A DNA stretch of 64,000 nucleotides from JAAZMI01 sp964603615 (GTDB taxonomy: Bacteria > Bacillota > Dethiobacteria > DTU022 > UBA8154). The stretch spans positions 1 through 64,000 of the forward strand of contig CAZRVU010000005.1 in NCBI GenBank assembly GCA_964603615.1. The letters are read 5' to 3'. Position numbers and translations under genes: made by a program. How positions within the stretch are numbered: position 1 is the stretch's first letter; every line of letters starts with the position of its first letter. This document shows, piece after piece, positions 41,788 to 49,439 of this stretch. The notes under the pieces are model-generated. The model did not search any database, was not told the DNA's origin, and saw nothing but the letters and a program-made list of their open reading frames with translations.

Positions 41788-44577
41788 TTATTTTTTTCGC
41801 TTTAAAATACTTGCAAAATAAGGAACAACCGAGATGGCAAAAAGAAGGTACCAATCCCGGGCACACAGGGGAAAAGTATTAAAAACACCCCGTAAAAAAG
41901 GCTGGTAGATGATGATAACCAGAAGGAAAAAAGAGAAAATCACCGCCCCGCCCAGTACCCAGTTGCGCCCCGGGCTGATTCTCCAGATCGTCCGCTTTTC
42001 AGAACGACACTCAAAAACATGTAAAAGTTGGGTAATAATCAAAGCGGATAAAGCCATCGTCTGGGCATAAATAAGCATCCCCGTCTGTAGGAAGGCCAGT
42101 GCAAAAACAAAGCTAGAGGTTACACCAATGGTGACACCACGCAGCAGTATCTTTTTCCATAGCCCCCGGCCCAAGATCCCTTCACGTGGGGAACGGGGAG
42201 GGGCCTGCATCACATCATCCTCGGGAGGCTCTAGGCCTAGAGCTATAGCGGGAAGGCCGTCGGTAACCAGGTTGACCCAGAGAATCTGAATGGGCCGCAG
42301 AGGTAGCGGCAACCCCCAAACCACAGCTAAAAACATGACTAAGATCTCTCCCAGGTTGCAGCCTAGTAGAAAGCGGATAAATTTACGGATGTTTTCATAG
42401 ATGTTCCGCCCCTCTTCTATGGCGGCAACGATCGTTTTAAAATTATCATCGGCTAAAATTAGGCAAGCTGCTTCTTTAGTTACATCAGTTCCCGTTGAAC
42501 CCATGGCGATGCCGATATCAGCTTCTTTTACTGCGGGAGCATCGTTAATGCCGTCCCCTGTCATAGCCACAATATGCCCTTGCGCTTTTAGACAGCGGAC
42601 AATACGCATTTTGTGTTCCGGGTTAACCCTGGCAAGGATAGCCAGGCTATCAATAGCTTTAGCAAGTTCTTTTTCGCTAAGATGGTCGAGCTCTTCCCCG
42701 GTAATAACCTTGCTGCCGGGACGCAATATGCCCGTCTTTTGCCCGATCGCCATCGCTGTGTGCCGGTGATCACCTGTAATCATCTTAACATCGATTCCTG
42801 CACGGATACAGCTTTGAATCGCCTTCAAGACTGCAGGGCGGGGCGGATCGATCATCCCGCAAAAACCGATGAAGATTAGCCCCGTTTCAACTTCTTCCTC
42901 TTTTGAAAGATCGGCCTCCCCCGGTAATAAGCGGTAGGCCACAGCCAATGTTCTTAAAGCCTGCGCTGCCATCTTATCAACCTGGGATAGGATCCTTTGG
43001 CGATCACCGGGTCCCAAAGGTTTTATCCGTCCCCCTTCCAGTAGGTAGGAGGATTTTTCCAGCAGGCTTTCAGGTGCACCCTTGACATAAACAACCAGTT
43101 CTGCACCTTTTTGGTAGATTACAGACATACGTTTCCTGCTGGCATTAAAAGGAAGTTCTTTGATCCGGAAATATTTTTCTTCCAATTCTTCTTTCCAGAA
43201 ACCGGCTTTTGCCGCACAAACTAAAAGAGCCCTTTCCAAAGGATCGCCCTGTAACTGCTGCCGGGCCAGTAATTTGGCCGGATCTTTGCCCGCATCCCGG
43301 TACAACCCCTGGGCCGGCTTTTGTATCGCCCCCCACCCCGCTGCAAATGCCTTGTCTTGCAGCCAGCTTTTTGCGCGCGGCAAGTAAGCATTGTTACAGA
43401 GGGTCATCCCCAAAAACATTTGTTCTAGATGTGGCTCTGCCAACGGATCAATTTTTTTTCGAGCAGCGAAAAACTCCCCGCGCAGATCTGCGTCCTCCCC
43501 CTCAACAGTATAAAAGTTGCCATTCGCATAAATACTTTTCACCGTCAACTTATTTTGGGTAATTGTCCCTGTTTTATCTGCACAGATCACCGTTGCACAA
43601 CCCAGGGTTTCCACAGCCGGTAAGCGCCGGACAATAGCTTTACGCCTGACCATGCGCTGGACACCAAGAGCCAGTGAAATAGTGACGATGGCAGGCAAGC
43701 CTTCGGGAATAGCCGCTACAGCCAGGGTGATCCCGGCCATAAACATTTTATAAAGTTCCTCCCCCCGCCAGAGGCCGAGCAGGGCCAGGCCCATACAAAG
43801 CAAAAAGCAGGCCGCAACCAGGTATTTCCCCAGCCTGGCCAAGCGCTTCTGTAAAGGTGTGCTGCCTGTCTCCGCCTCTTGTATGAGAGAAGCAATCCGC
43901 CCCATTTCCGTTTCCATGCCAGTGGCAACTACAACGCCAAAACCCTGACCATTGACGATAAGAGTGCCGTTAAATACCATATTGCTAGCGTCACCAGGAG
44001 AAGAAGGCAAAGCTTTAAGGGTCAGCGCCTCTTTTTCTACCGGCGTTGATTCGCCCGTTAGTGGCGATTCATCGACCATCAGCGTGACGGCCTGCATCAC
44101 GCGCAGATCAGCACAAACCCGATCACCGGCTTCTAGTAAAACAATGTCGCCAGGAACAACTTGCCAGGCAGGGATCTCCCGGCGCAAGCCATCTCGCAAT
44201 ACTTTCTCCCAGGGTGCGGTAAGTTTCTGAAGAGCTGCAAAAGATCGCTCTGCTTTATATTCTTGTATGAAACCAAGCACTGCATTCAAAATAACAATCA
44301 CAATAATAGTTAAAGCATCGCTATATTCCTTTAGCAACCCGGAAATCAACGTGGCCGCCAGCAAGATCAGCACCATAAAATCTCTGAACTGATCGAGAAA
44401 TATCTCCGTTATCCCTTTTTGCTTTTTTTTCTGCAGGATGTTTCTGCCCCATTGTTGCAGCCGGCGGGAAGCCTCCGTTTCAGTTAACCCCCGGCCGGGT
44501 TCCACCTTAAAAGTGCCATATATTTCCCCGGGAGGGTAAAGAGACCAAAAAGTAGATCTTTTCATTTTCTCCATCAC
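41788..44577 (-). CDS. yloB: P-type calcium-transporting ATPase (YloB-like, P2A)
   Basis: A 929-residue membrane pump. It has the actuator motif TGES (174-177), PEGLP in helix 4 with Glu292, the phosphorylation site DKTGT (Asp334), MITGDH, GDGINDAP, and NLVTDGLPA in helix 6. These are typical SERCA-like calcium ligands. B. subtilis YloB, at the same position next to yloC, is a Ca2+ ATPase active in spores. The ATG start follows a 255-base divergent spacer shared with rqcH, where a TATAAT-like box near 44755 could serve rqcH. Confidence 0.93.
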   Translation of the reverse strand: MMEKMKRSTFWSLYPPGEIYGTFKVEPGRGLTETEASRRLQQWGRNILQKKKQKGITEIFLDQFRDFMVLILLAATLISGLLKEYSDALTIIVIVILNAVLGFIQEYKAERSFAALQKLTAPWEKVLRDGLRREIPAWQVVPGDIVLLEAGDRVCADLRVMQAVTLMVDESPLTGESTPVEKEALTLKALPSSPGDASNMVFNGTLIVNGQGFGVVVATGMETEMGRIASLIQEAETGSTPLQKRLARLGKYLVAACFLLCMGLALLGLWRGEELYKMFMAGITLAVAAIPEGLPAIVTISLALGVQRMVRRKAIVRRLPAVETLGCATVICADKTGTITQNKLTVKSIYANGNFYTVEGEDADLRGEFFAARKKIDPLAEPHLEQMFLGMTLCNNAYLPRAKSWLQDKAFAAGWGAIQKPAQGLYRDAGKDPAKLLARQQLQGDPLERALLVCAAKAGFWKEELEEKYFRIKELPFNASRKRMSVIYQKGAELVVYVKGAPESLLEKSSYLLEGGRIKPLGPGDRQRILSQVDKMAAQALRTLAVAYRLLPGEADLSKEEEVETGLIFIGFCGMIDPPRPAVLKAIQSCIRAGIDVKMITGDHRHTAMAIGQKTGILRPGSKVITGEELDHLSEKELAKAIDSLAILARVNPEHKMRIVRCLKAQGHIVAMTGDGINDAPAVKEADIGIAMGSTGTDVTKEAACLILADDNFKTIVAAIEEGRNIYENIRKFIRFLLGCNLGEILVMFLAVVWGLPLPLRPIQILWVNLVTDGLPAIALGLEPPEDDVMQAPPRSPREGILGRGLWKKILLRGVTIGVTSSFVFALAFLQTGMLIYAQTMALSALIITQLLHVFECRSEKRTIWRISPGRNWVLGGAVIFSFFLLVIIIYQPFLRGVFNTFPLCARDWYLLFAISVVPYFASILKRKK

Positions 44578-44832
44578 CGTTTATTTTTTCTAGTTAAGGG
44601 TTTCACCTGGCCCTGCTGGCAAAATCCCGTTTTTATTCATATTCCTCTTCGTGGAAGAAAATGTTTGCTTTTTGGTCCAGCGGCAGTTATACTTACTGTG
44701 GTATTATCCCCGGGCACTGGTGTATGCTGTTATACCCATCTGTTTATGCCCGTTATAATAGTGGTTGCTACTTTAGGCACGCGCTGAAACCAGGGCGGCA
44801 ACCACAAAATATAGCTAAAAGGAGGGAATAAA

Positions 44833-46587
44833 GTGGCTTTTGATGCTTTTGTCCTGAATGCCGTTGCCCTAGAAATCGAAGAAAACATCCTTAAAAACGA
44901 AGGCCGTTTAAGTAAAATATACCAGCTAAATCCCCGGGAAATGCTGCTATATTTTAAGGGTAAAGTGCCACCGGAGCCACTTTTTATCTCTATTCACACA
45001 CAAAGAGGGCGCCTTCATTTTACGCACCGTCATTTTAGCCATCCAATGAACCCTCCACCTTTTTGCATGCTCCTGCGTAAACATCTTGGAAACGGTTTAC
45101 TCGTATCTATGGAACAACCTCCTTTGGAAAGGATTCTTTATCTACATTTCAACGTTTTAAATACAATGGGGAAAAAAGTACAAAAAACATTGGCCGTAGA
45201 AATAATGGGGCGCCACAGCAATCTCCTCTTGCTGGACACCCCCGATCAAGAAAATAAACAAATCATTCTTGGTGCTCTAAAACCAATACCTTCCTCCCTA
45301 AATCGCTACCGGGTACTTTTACCCCGCCACGTATATTTCCCGCCGCCCCCGCAGGAAAAGCTGCACCCCTTTGCCCTCAACTATGAATATTTCCAGCAGG
45401 AAATAAAGAGGTTGGAGGGCCAACCCGCTGCCGAAGCACTTTTAGCCAACCTGCAGGGGCTTAGCCCCTTTTTAGCGGCAGAGATTGCCGCCAGGTCGGG
45501 GTCTACCCTGCTATCAGCCACAGAATCATCCGTCCTTTGGCAAAAAATGCAGGAGCTTTTAAATTTTTATCAGGAGAGAAAATGGGAACCGGCCTTATTC
45601 CTGGATTCGAAAAACCAACCCCATGAATATCACGTCTTGAAACCAGAGCAATCTTTACCCGGCCATCAGCGTCCTTATACTTCGACATGTGCCCTTCTGG
45701 ATGAATTTTATAGCGTAAAAGAAAGAAAAGAAGAACAAGCCAGTCTAATTCTTTTACTGTCCCGCAACACAAAACAAGCCCTGCAAAAAAGTAAGCGAAA
45801 AGAAAATAATCAGCTTTTGGAGCTGGAGAAAGCAACCAAAGCCGATTATTACCGCCAGTGCGGAGAATTGCTGCTGATCAATTTGCATCAAATTCCGGAA
45901 AAATCCAGTGAAGTCTACCTAAAAAATGTCTTCCAAGCAGAAGATGATTACATTAAAATAGAGCTCGACCCACAAGCATCGGCCTCTGTTAATGCCCAGC
46001 GCTATTTCCGAAAATATCGTAAGGCTCTTCAGGGAAAAAAGAAAATTTCCGCCCGGCTGCAACAAACCCGCTTGGAAATATCTTATCTCGAAAACGTACT
46101 TTTTTCCCTGGAAAAAACAGATCTAGCCGTATTAAAGGAGATCAAGGCAGAGTTAATCACAACGGGCTACCTATCTGCCCCCCAAAAAACTCCCCAGAAT
46201 AATACGAAACCACAGTTGCGCCCTTTAAAATTTACCTCCTCCCGGGGGGAAGAGATCTTTGTGGGACGCAACAACCTGCAAAATGAATATCTCGTGCATC
46301 ACTTTGCTGCCAAAACAGATCTTTGGCTACATACCAAGGATCTGCCAGGAGCCCATATTATTATCAAAGCGGAACGTCCCTGCCAGGAAACAATTGAAGA
46401 AGCAGCCCTGTTAGCCGCTTATTATAGCCGCGGATCTTATTCCTCCAATGTTCCCGTCGACTATACACATGTAAAAAATGTTCGCCGCCTGGGAAACAAA
46501 CCGGGCCTGGTTACCTATAGCAATTTTAAAACAAAATATGTCACGCCAGATGAAAAAATATTGCGCCCTTTTTTAAATAAAATTTAG
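44833..46587 (+). CDS. rqcH: RqcH/NFACT ribosome quality-control protein (YloA/FbpA)
   Basis: A 584-residue protein with NFACT-N (1-200), a long coiled coil (about 290-440), and NFACT-R/DUF814 (EIFVGRNNLQNEYLVHHFA, DLWLHTKDLPGAHIII). RqcH binds stalled 50S subunits and adds C-terminal alanine tails. The tRNA-contact Asp-Arg pair of B. subtilis RqcH appears here as Glu99-Arg100 (PPLERILYL). GTG is preceded by AAAGGAGGG. It is on the plus strand, divergent from yloB and convergent with pyrR. Confidence 0.93.
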   Translation: MAFDAFVLNAVALEIEENILKNEGRLSKIYQLNPREMLLYFKGKVPPEPLFISIHTQRGRLHFTHRHFSHPMNPPPFCMLLRKHLGNGLLVSMEQPPLERILYLHFNVLNTMGKKVQKTLAVEIMGRHSNLLLLDTPDQENKQIILGALKPIPSSLNRYRVLLPRHVYFPPPPQEKLHPFALNYEYFQQEIKRLEGQPAAEALLANLQGLSPFLAAEIAARSGSTLLSATESSVLWQKMQELLNFYQERKWEPALFLDSKNQPHEYHVLKPEQSLPGHQRPYTSTCALLDEFYSVKERKEEQASLILLLSRNTKQALQKSKRKENNQLLELEKATKADYYRQCGELLLINLHQIPEKSSEVYLKNVFQAEDDYIKIELDPQASASVNAQRYFRKYRKALQGKKKISARLQQTRLEISYLENVLFSLEKTDLAVLKEIKAELITTGYLSAPQKTPQNNTKPQLRPLKFTSSRGEEIFVGRNNLQNEYLVHHFAAKTDLWLHTKDLPGAHIIIKAERPCQETIEEAALLAAYYSRGSYSSNVPVDYTHVKNVRRLGNKPGLVTYSNFKTKYVTPDEKILRPFLNKI

Positions 46588-46726
46588 AAATAAAATACCA
46601 GTGGCAACCACCGTGCAAAAACGTCAGGTCCTACTAAAATCCTCCAAACCCCTCCAAACCCAAGGTTTTTTCTGAAAATGTGGGGATTTCCGTTTCGTTC
46701 CCGGTTACCGGTTCACCCTCCCTGCT

Positions 46727-47266
46727 TCATCCTTCTTCTACGATCAAAACCTTTTCTTGAGCATCCACTTCCTGCAAACAAACGGCAATTTTTTCGCTGC
46801 GGCTGGTCGGCACATTTTTGCCGACAAAATCCGGGCGGAGGGGTAGCTCGCGGTGACCGCGATCGATGAGGACAGCCAATTGGATTTGACGCGGCCGGCC
46901 CCGATCCATAAGCGCTTCCATAGCCGCCCTCACAGAGCGGCCCGTATAAAGAACATCATCCACTAAAATCAGAATCTTCCCCGTAACTTCAAAAGGGAAA
47001 AAAACAGCTTCTTGGCGTGCCCTGGCCAGGTCATCGGCCTGCCGGTCATCACGGTAAGGCGTAATATCCAGCAACCCAACGGGAAGCCTTACCCCCTCTA
47101 TTTCTCTAATCAGACCAGCCAACCTATGCGCTAAGGGTTCTCCACGACGTTTTATGCCAACGATGATCAGGTTCGCGGTCCCCTTATTGCGTTCCACGAT
47201 TTCATGGGCAATGCGTGTCAGAGCCCGGCGGATACCGTTTGCATCCATGATCTGCCTTTGACGCAT
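46727..47266 (-). CDS. pyrR: PyrR: pyrimidine attenuation regulator / uracil phosphoribosyltransferase
   Basis: A 179-residue phosphoribosyltransferase-fold protein with the PRPP motif ILVDDVLYTGRS and DITPYRDD. PyrR binds pyr mRNA leaders in response to UMP and has weak UPRTase activity. The ATG has GGAGGAG seven bases upstream and overlaps the rluD end by 65 bases. Unlike in Bacillus, no pyr biosynthetic gene follows; the next gene is rqcH, facing it. Its targets must lie elsewhere. No strong terminator is seen in the 139-base convergent spacer. Confidence 0.95.
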   Translation of the reverse strand: MRQRQIMDANGIRRALTRIAHEIVERNKGTANLIIVGIKRRGEPLAHRLAGLIREIEGVRLPVGLLDITPYRDDRQADDLARARQEAVFFPFEVTGKILILVDDVLYTGRSVRAAMEALMDRGRPRQIQLAVLIDRGHRELPLRPDFVGKNVPTSRSEKIAVCLQEVDAQEKVLIVEEG

Positions 47267-48182
47267 CGATCTTCTCCTCCCGTTTTAAAAATGCACAGAA
47301 CTCCTCCCCCGGCTCGGCAATAAATTCCAGGTATTTTCCACTGCGAGGATGAATAAAGCCCAGCGTTCTGGCATGCAACAACTGTCCTGGCCGGTAAGAT
47401 GCTTTTTTAGGCCCATAAAGGGGATCCCCTACAATCGGATAGCCAATGGAGGCAAGGTGCACTCTGATTTGATGCGTCCGGCCTGTTTCTAGTTGTAATG
47501 AAAGAAGCGAATATGAACCCAACCGTTTTAAAACATGAAAATGAGTAATAGACGGGCGGCCCGTCCCGTTTTTCTGGACAGCCATTTTTTTGCGATAATA
47601 TTTATCTCGCCCCAAAGGTGCATCAATGGTTTTATTTCCGGGTGAAGGCCAGCCCTGGACAATAGCCCGGTACTCTCTTTTCACTTTTCTTGCTTTAAGC
47701 TGTGCAACGAGATGTTTAAAGGTAGGTTCATTTTTGGCCACAACTAAAAGTCCGCTGGTATCCTTATCTAAGCGATGGACAATGCCCGGCCTGATTCGAT
47801 CGCCAATAGCGGAAAGATCGTGGCAGTGGGCTAGCAGGGCATTGACCAAAGTGCCCCGGCGATGCCCGGCAGCAGGATGTACAACCATCCCCTTGGGCTT
47901 ATTGACTACCAACAGATCCCTATCTTCATAAATTATTTCTAGTGGAATATCCTCCGGCTCGATACGCATAGTTTCCGGGGGAGGAATCCAAACCTCCACT
48001 TTTTGTCCTTCCTGCAAACGGTAAGAACTCTTTAGTTTCTTTTGGCCGTCAACAAGAACATGACCCCTAAGGCATAGTTTTTGCCAAAATGAACGAGATG
48101 AAGAACCACCCCGGTCCGTTAAAAATAGATCTAGCCTGGTGCCCTTTTCCTCTGCATTAACAATAAATGTTTTCTGTTCCAT
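47202..48182 (-). CDS. rluD: RluD-family 23S rRNA pseudouridine synthase
   Basis: A 326-residue enzyme. The N-terminal S4 domain (about 12-75) is followed by a catalytic domain with HRLDKDTSGLLVVAKN (catalytic Asp) and LETGRTHQIRVHL. The C-terminal ~20 residues (KADHGCKRYPPGS) lie beyond the family end and are encoded over the pyrR start. lspA-rluD-pyrR is the Bacillus order (lspA-ylyB-pyrR). It starts at ATG 15 bases after lspA. Confidence 0.94.
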   Translation of the reverse strand: MEQKTFIVNAEEKGTRLDLFLTDRGGSSSRSFWQKLCLRGHVLVDGQKKLKSSYRLQEGQKVEVWIPPPETMRIEPEDIPLEIIYEDRDLLVVNKPKGMVVHPAAGHRRGTLVNALLAHCHDLSAIGDRIRPGIVHRLDKDTSGLLVVAKNEPTFKHLVAQLKARKVKREYRAIVQGWPSPGNKTIDAPLGRDKYYRKKMAVQKNGTGRPSITHFHVLKRLGSYSLLSLQLETGRTHQIRVHLASIGYPIVGDPLYGPKKASYRPGQLLHARTLGFIHPRSGKYLEFIAEPGEEFCAFLKREEKIDASKADHGCKRYPPGSDTHCP

Positions 48183-48197
48183 CCAATATTTTCCTTA

Positions 48198-48746
48198 CTA
48201 TTCTTTTTTACATACACCGGGAAAAGATTGTTGCCCCAAACAACCGGCAACCAGCAAAAAAATACCCAGAACCAAAGCCACATCAGCCAAGTTGAAAACT
48301 GGCCAAAAACGAAAATCAAGAAAATCAACGACATAACCTGTACGCAGCCGATCTCCGAGGTTACCCAAAGCGCCTCCCAAAAGAAAAGCCAGGGCTAAAC
48401 GGGATAAAAAATAGCGTGTTTTCAGATAATGCCCGCCAAAAATAATCAGCAGAATAACCAGCAGTGAAATAACGATGAAAAAAGAAGTTTTGTGGGCCAA
48501 TAAACCGAAGGCAGCACCCGGATTGCGCACGTAGGTTAAATGGAAAAAACCCGGGATTAAAGGCCTGGTTTCCCCCGGGTAAAATATCCGGCCAACCCAA
48601 TATTTACTGAATTGATCACCGGCAAAAACAAACAAGACGATCAGTGCAAAGGCCCGGTTTGTCAAATGCAGCTTTTGGAGCCATTGCGCCAGCCCTTGCA
48701 GTAAAGAAACGTCTTTCCTGGTGCCAAATTTTTCCTCCCCCTGCAT
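48198..48746 (-). CDS. lspA: Lipoprotein signal peptidase (signal peptidase II)
   Basis: A 182-residue membrane aspartyl protease with four helices. The two catalytic aspartates are in GDRLRTGYVVDFLDF and FNLADVAL. It cleaves the signal peptide of lipoproteins after diacylglyceryl modification. The N-terminal ~30 residues before the first helix are longer than usual. The ATG sits close behind GGAAGGGA. An intergenic repeat copy lies just upstream. Confidence 0.93.
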   Translation of the reverse strand: MQGEEKFGTRKDVSLLQGLAQWLQKLHLTNRAFALIVLFVFAGDQFSKYWVGRIFYPGETRPLIPGFFHLTYVRNPGAAFGLLAHKTSFFIVISLLVILLIIFGGHYLKTRYFLSRLALAFLLGGALGNLGDRLRTGYVVDFLDFRFWPVFNLADVALVLGIFLLVAGCLGQQSFPGVCKKE

Positions 48747-48776
48747 TCCCTTCCTCTCCCCGTTTTCTTTTTTTTA

Positions 48777-48911
48777 TTTGAAGCAAAAATGGCAGGACGC
48801 CATTTTTAGGGCCTTTTGAAGAGGACGTTCAATGGGCCCGGGCGAAAAATTGTCAGTCGCAGGGATGCTGATTTCAGCGAACGCCTTGCAAATAAAGTTT
48901 ATGCAGTAGAA
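48777..48911. repeat. 135-bp dispersed intergenic element, copy B
   Basis: This is the inverted partner of 20919-21053, about 96% identical. Here the first hairpin is perfect: a 9-bp stem AAAAATGGC/GCCATTTTT with loop AGGAC. The second stem presents a GAGGACG loop. It ends exactly beside the stop codon of the DUF5665 gene and lies upstream of lspA, oriented against transcription. It occupies most of this spacer. Confidence 0.88.
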
Positions 48912-49313
48912 TCATAGATAGGTAAGAACAATACGCACTAGATCGGCAATAAAATCCCCGATGAGCGGCAGCCTCAAAACCACCAGTTTTTGCAATATAT
49001 AGAGGACGAGGGCACCCAGAATAGTCATACCGAAAACAATCCCTAAACCACGGACAACGCCCCCTAAAAAATTGACCATAAAATAACGCCGGGGATTGTT
49101 CAGTTGTTCCAGGTAGGCAGCTATATTGTATTTTTCCATTTGTAGTGAAAGCTCCGCCAATCTAGCCAAAAGTTTGCGCCGGCTTTTTTCTTCTTTTTCC
49201 GCCAGGCTTTCTACGCAGCAATTTGCGTCACAGTGACTATCATCGCCATAGTTTTTATCGCAATAGTATTCGTCGCAGTTTTTTCCATCGCGGTGGTTTT
49301 CATCCGCTTGCAA
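48912..49313 (-). CDS. DUF5665 membrane protein with Cys/Asp/His-rich N-terminus
   Basis: A 133-residue protein. The C-terminal ~85 residues match DUF5665: a short amphipathic region (EKYNIAAYLEQLNNPRRY), NFLGGVVRGLGIVFG, and a hydrophobic end with LPLIGDFIADLV. The first ~35 residues are unusual, with many Asp, Asn and Tyr plus five Cys and three His (CDEYYCDKNYGDDSHCD, NCC). TTG at 49313 is supported by GGAG seven bases upstream. The N-terminal codons form degenerate 15-18 base repeats. Function is unknown; the location between ileS and lspA is notable. Confidence 0.8.
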   Translation of the reverse strand: MQADENHRDGKNCDEYYCDKNYGDDSHCDANCCVESLAEKEEKSRRKLLARLAELSLQMEKYNIAAYLEQLNNPRRYFMVNFLGGVVRGLGIVFGMTILGALVLYILQKLVVLRLPLIGDFIADLVRIVLTYL

Positions 49314-49439
49314 AAATTTACTCCATTCCCTTTTCAGAAATTTTTGCTGCTCTTTATCTTGACCTTGAAACTTCTTCTACACTTATACTTATATTTACCC
49401 GGGGGGGGAATTTTTACTCTTTAGTTTAGGATGAGGAAC

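Noticed and set aside
37593..46587. spoIIM and rqcH on the plus strand as signs of a large inversion
   Set aside because: rqcH and yloB stay adjacent as in Bacillus, and single-gene orientation differences are common; only the priA repeats directly suggest inversion potential.
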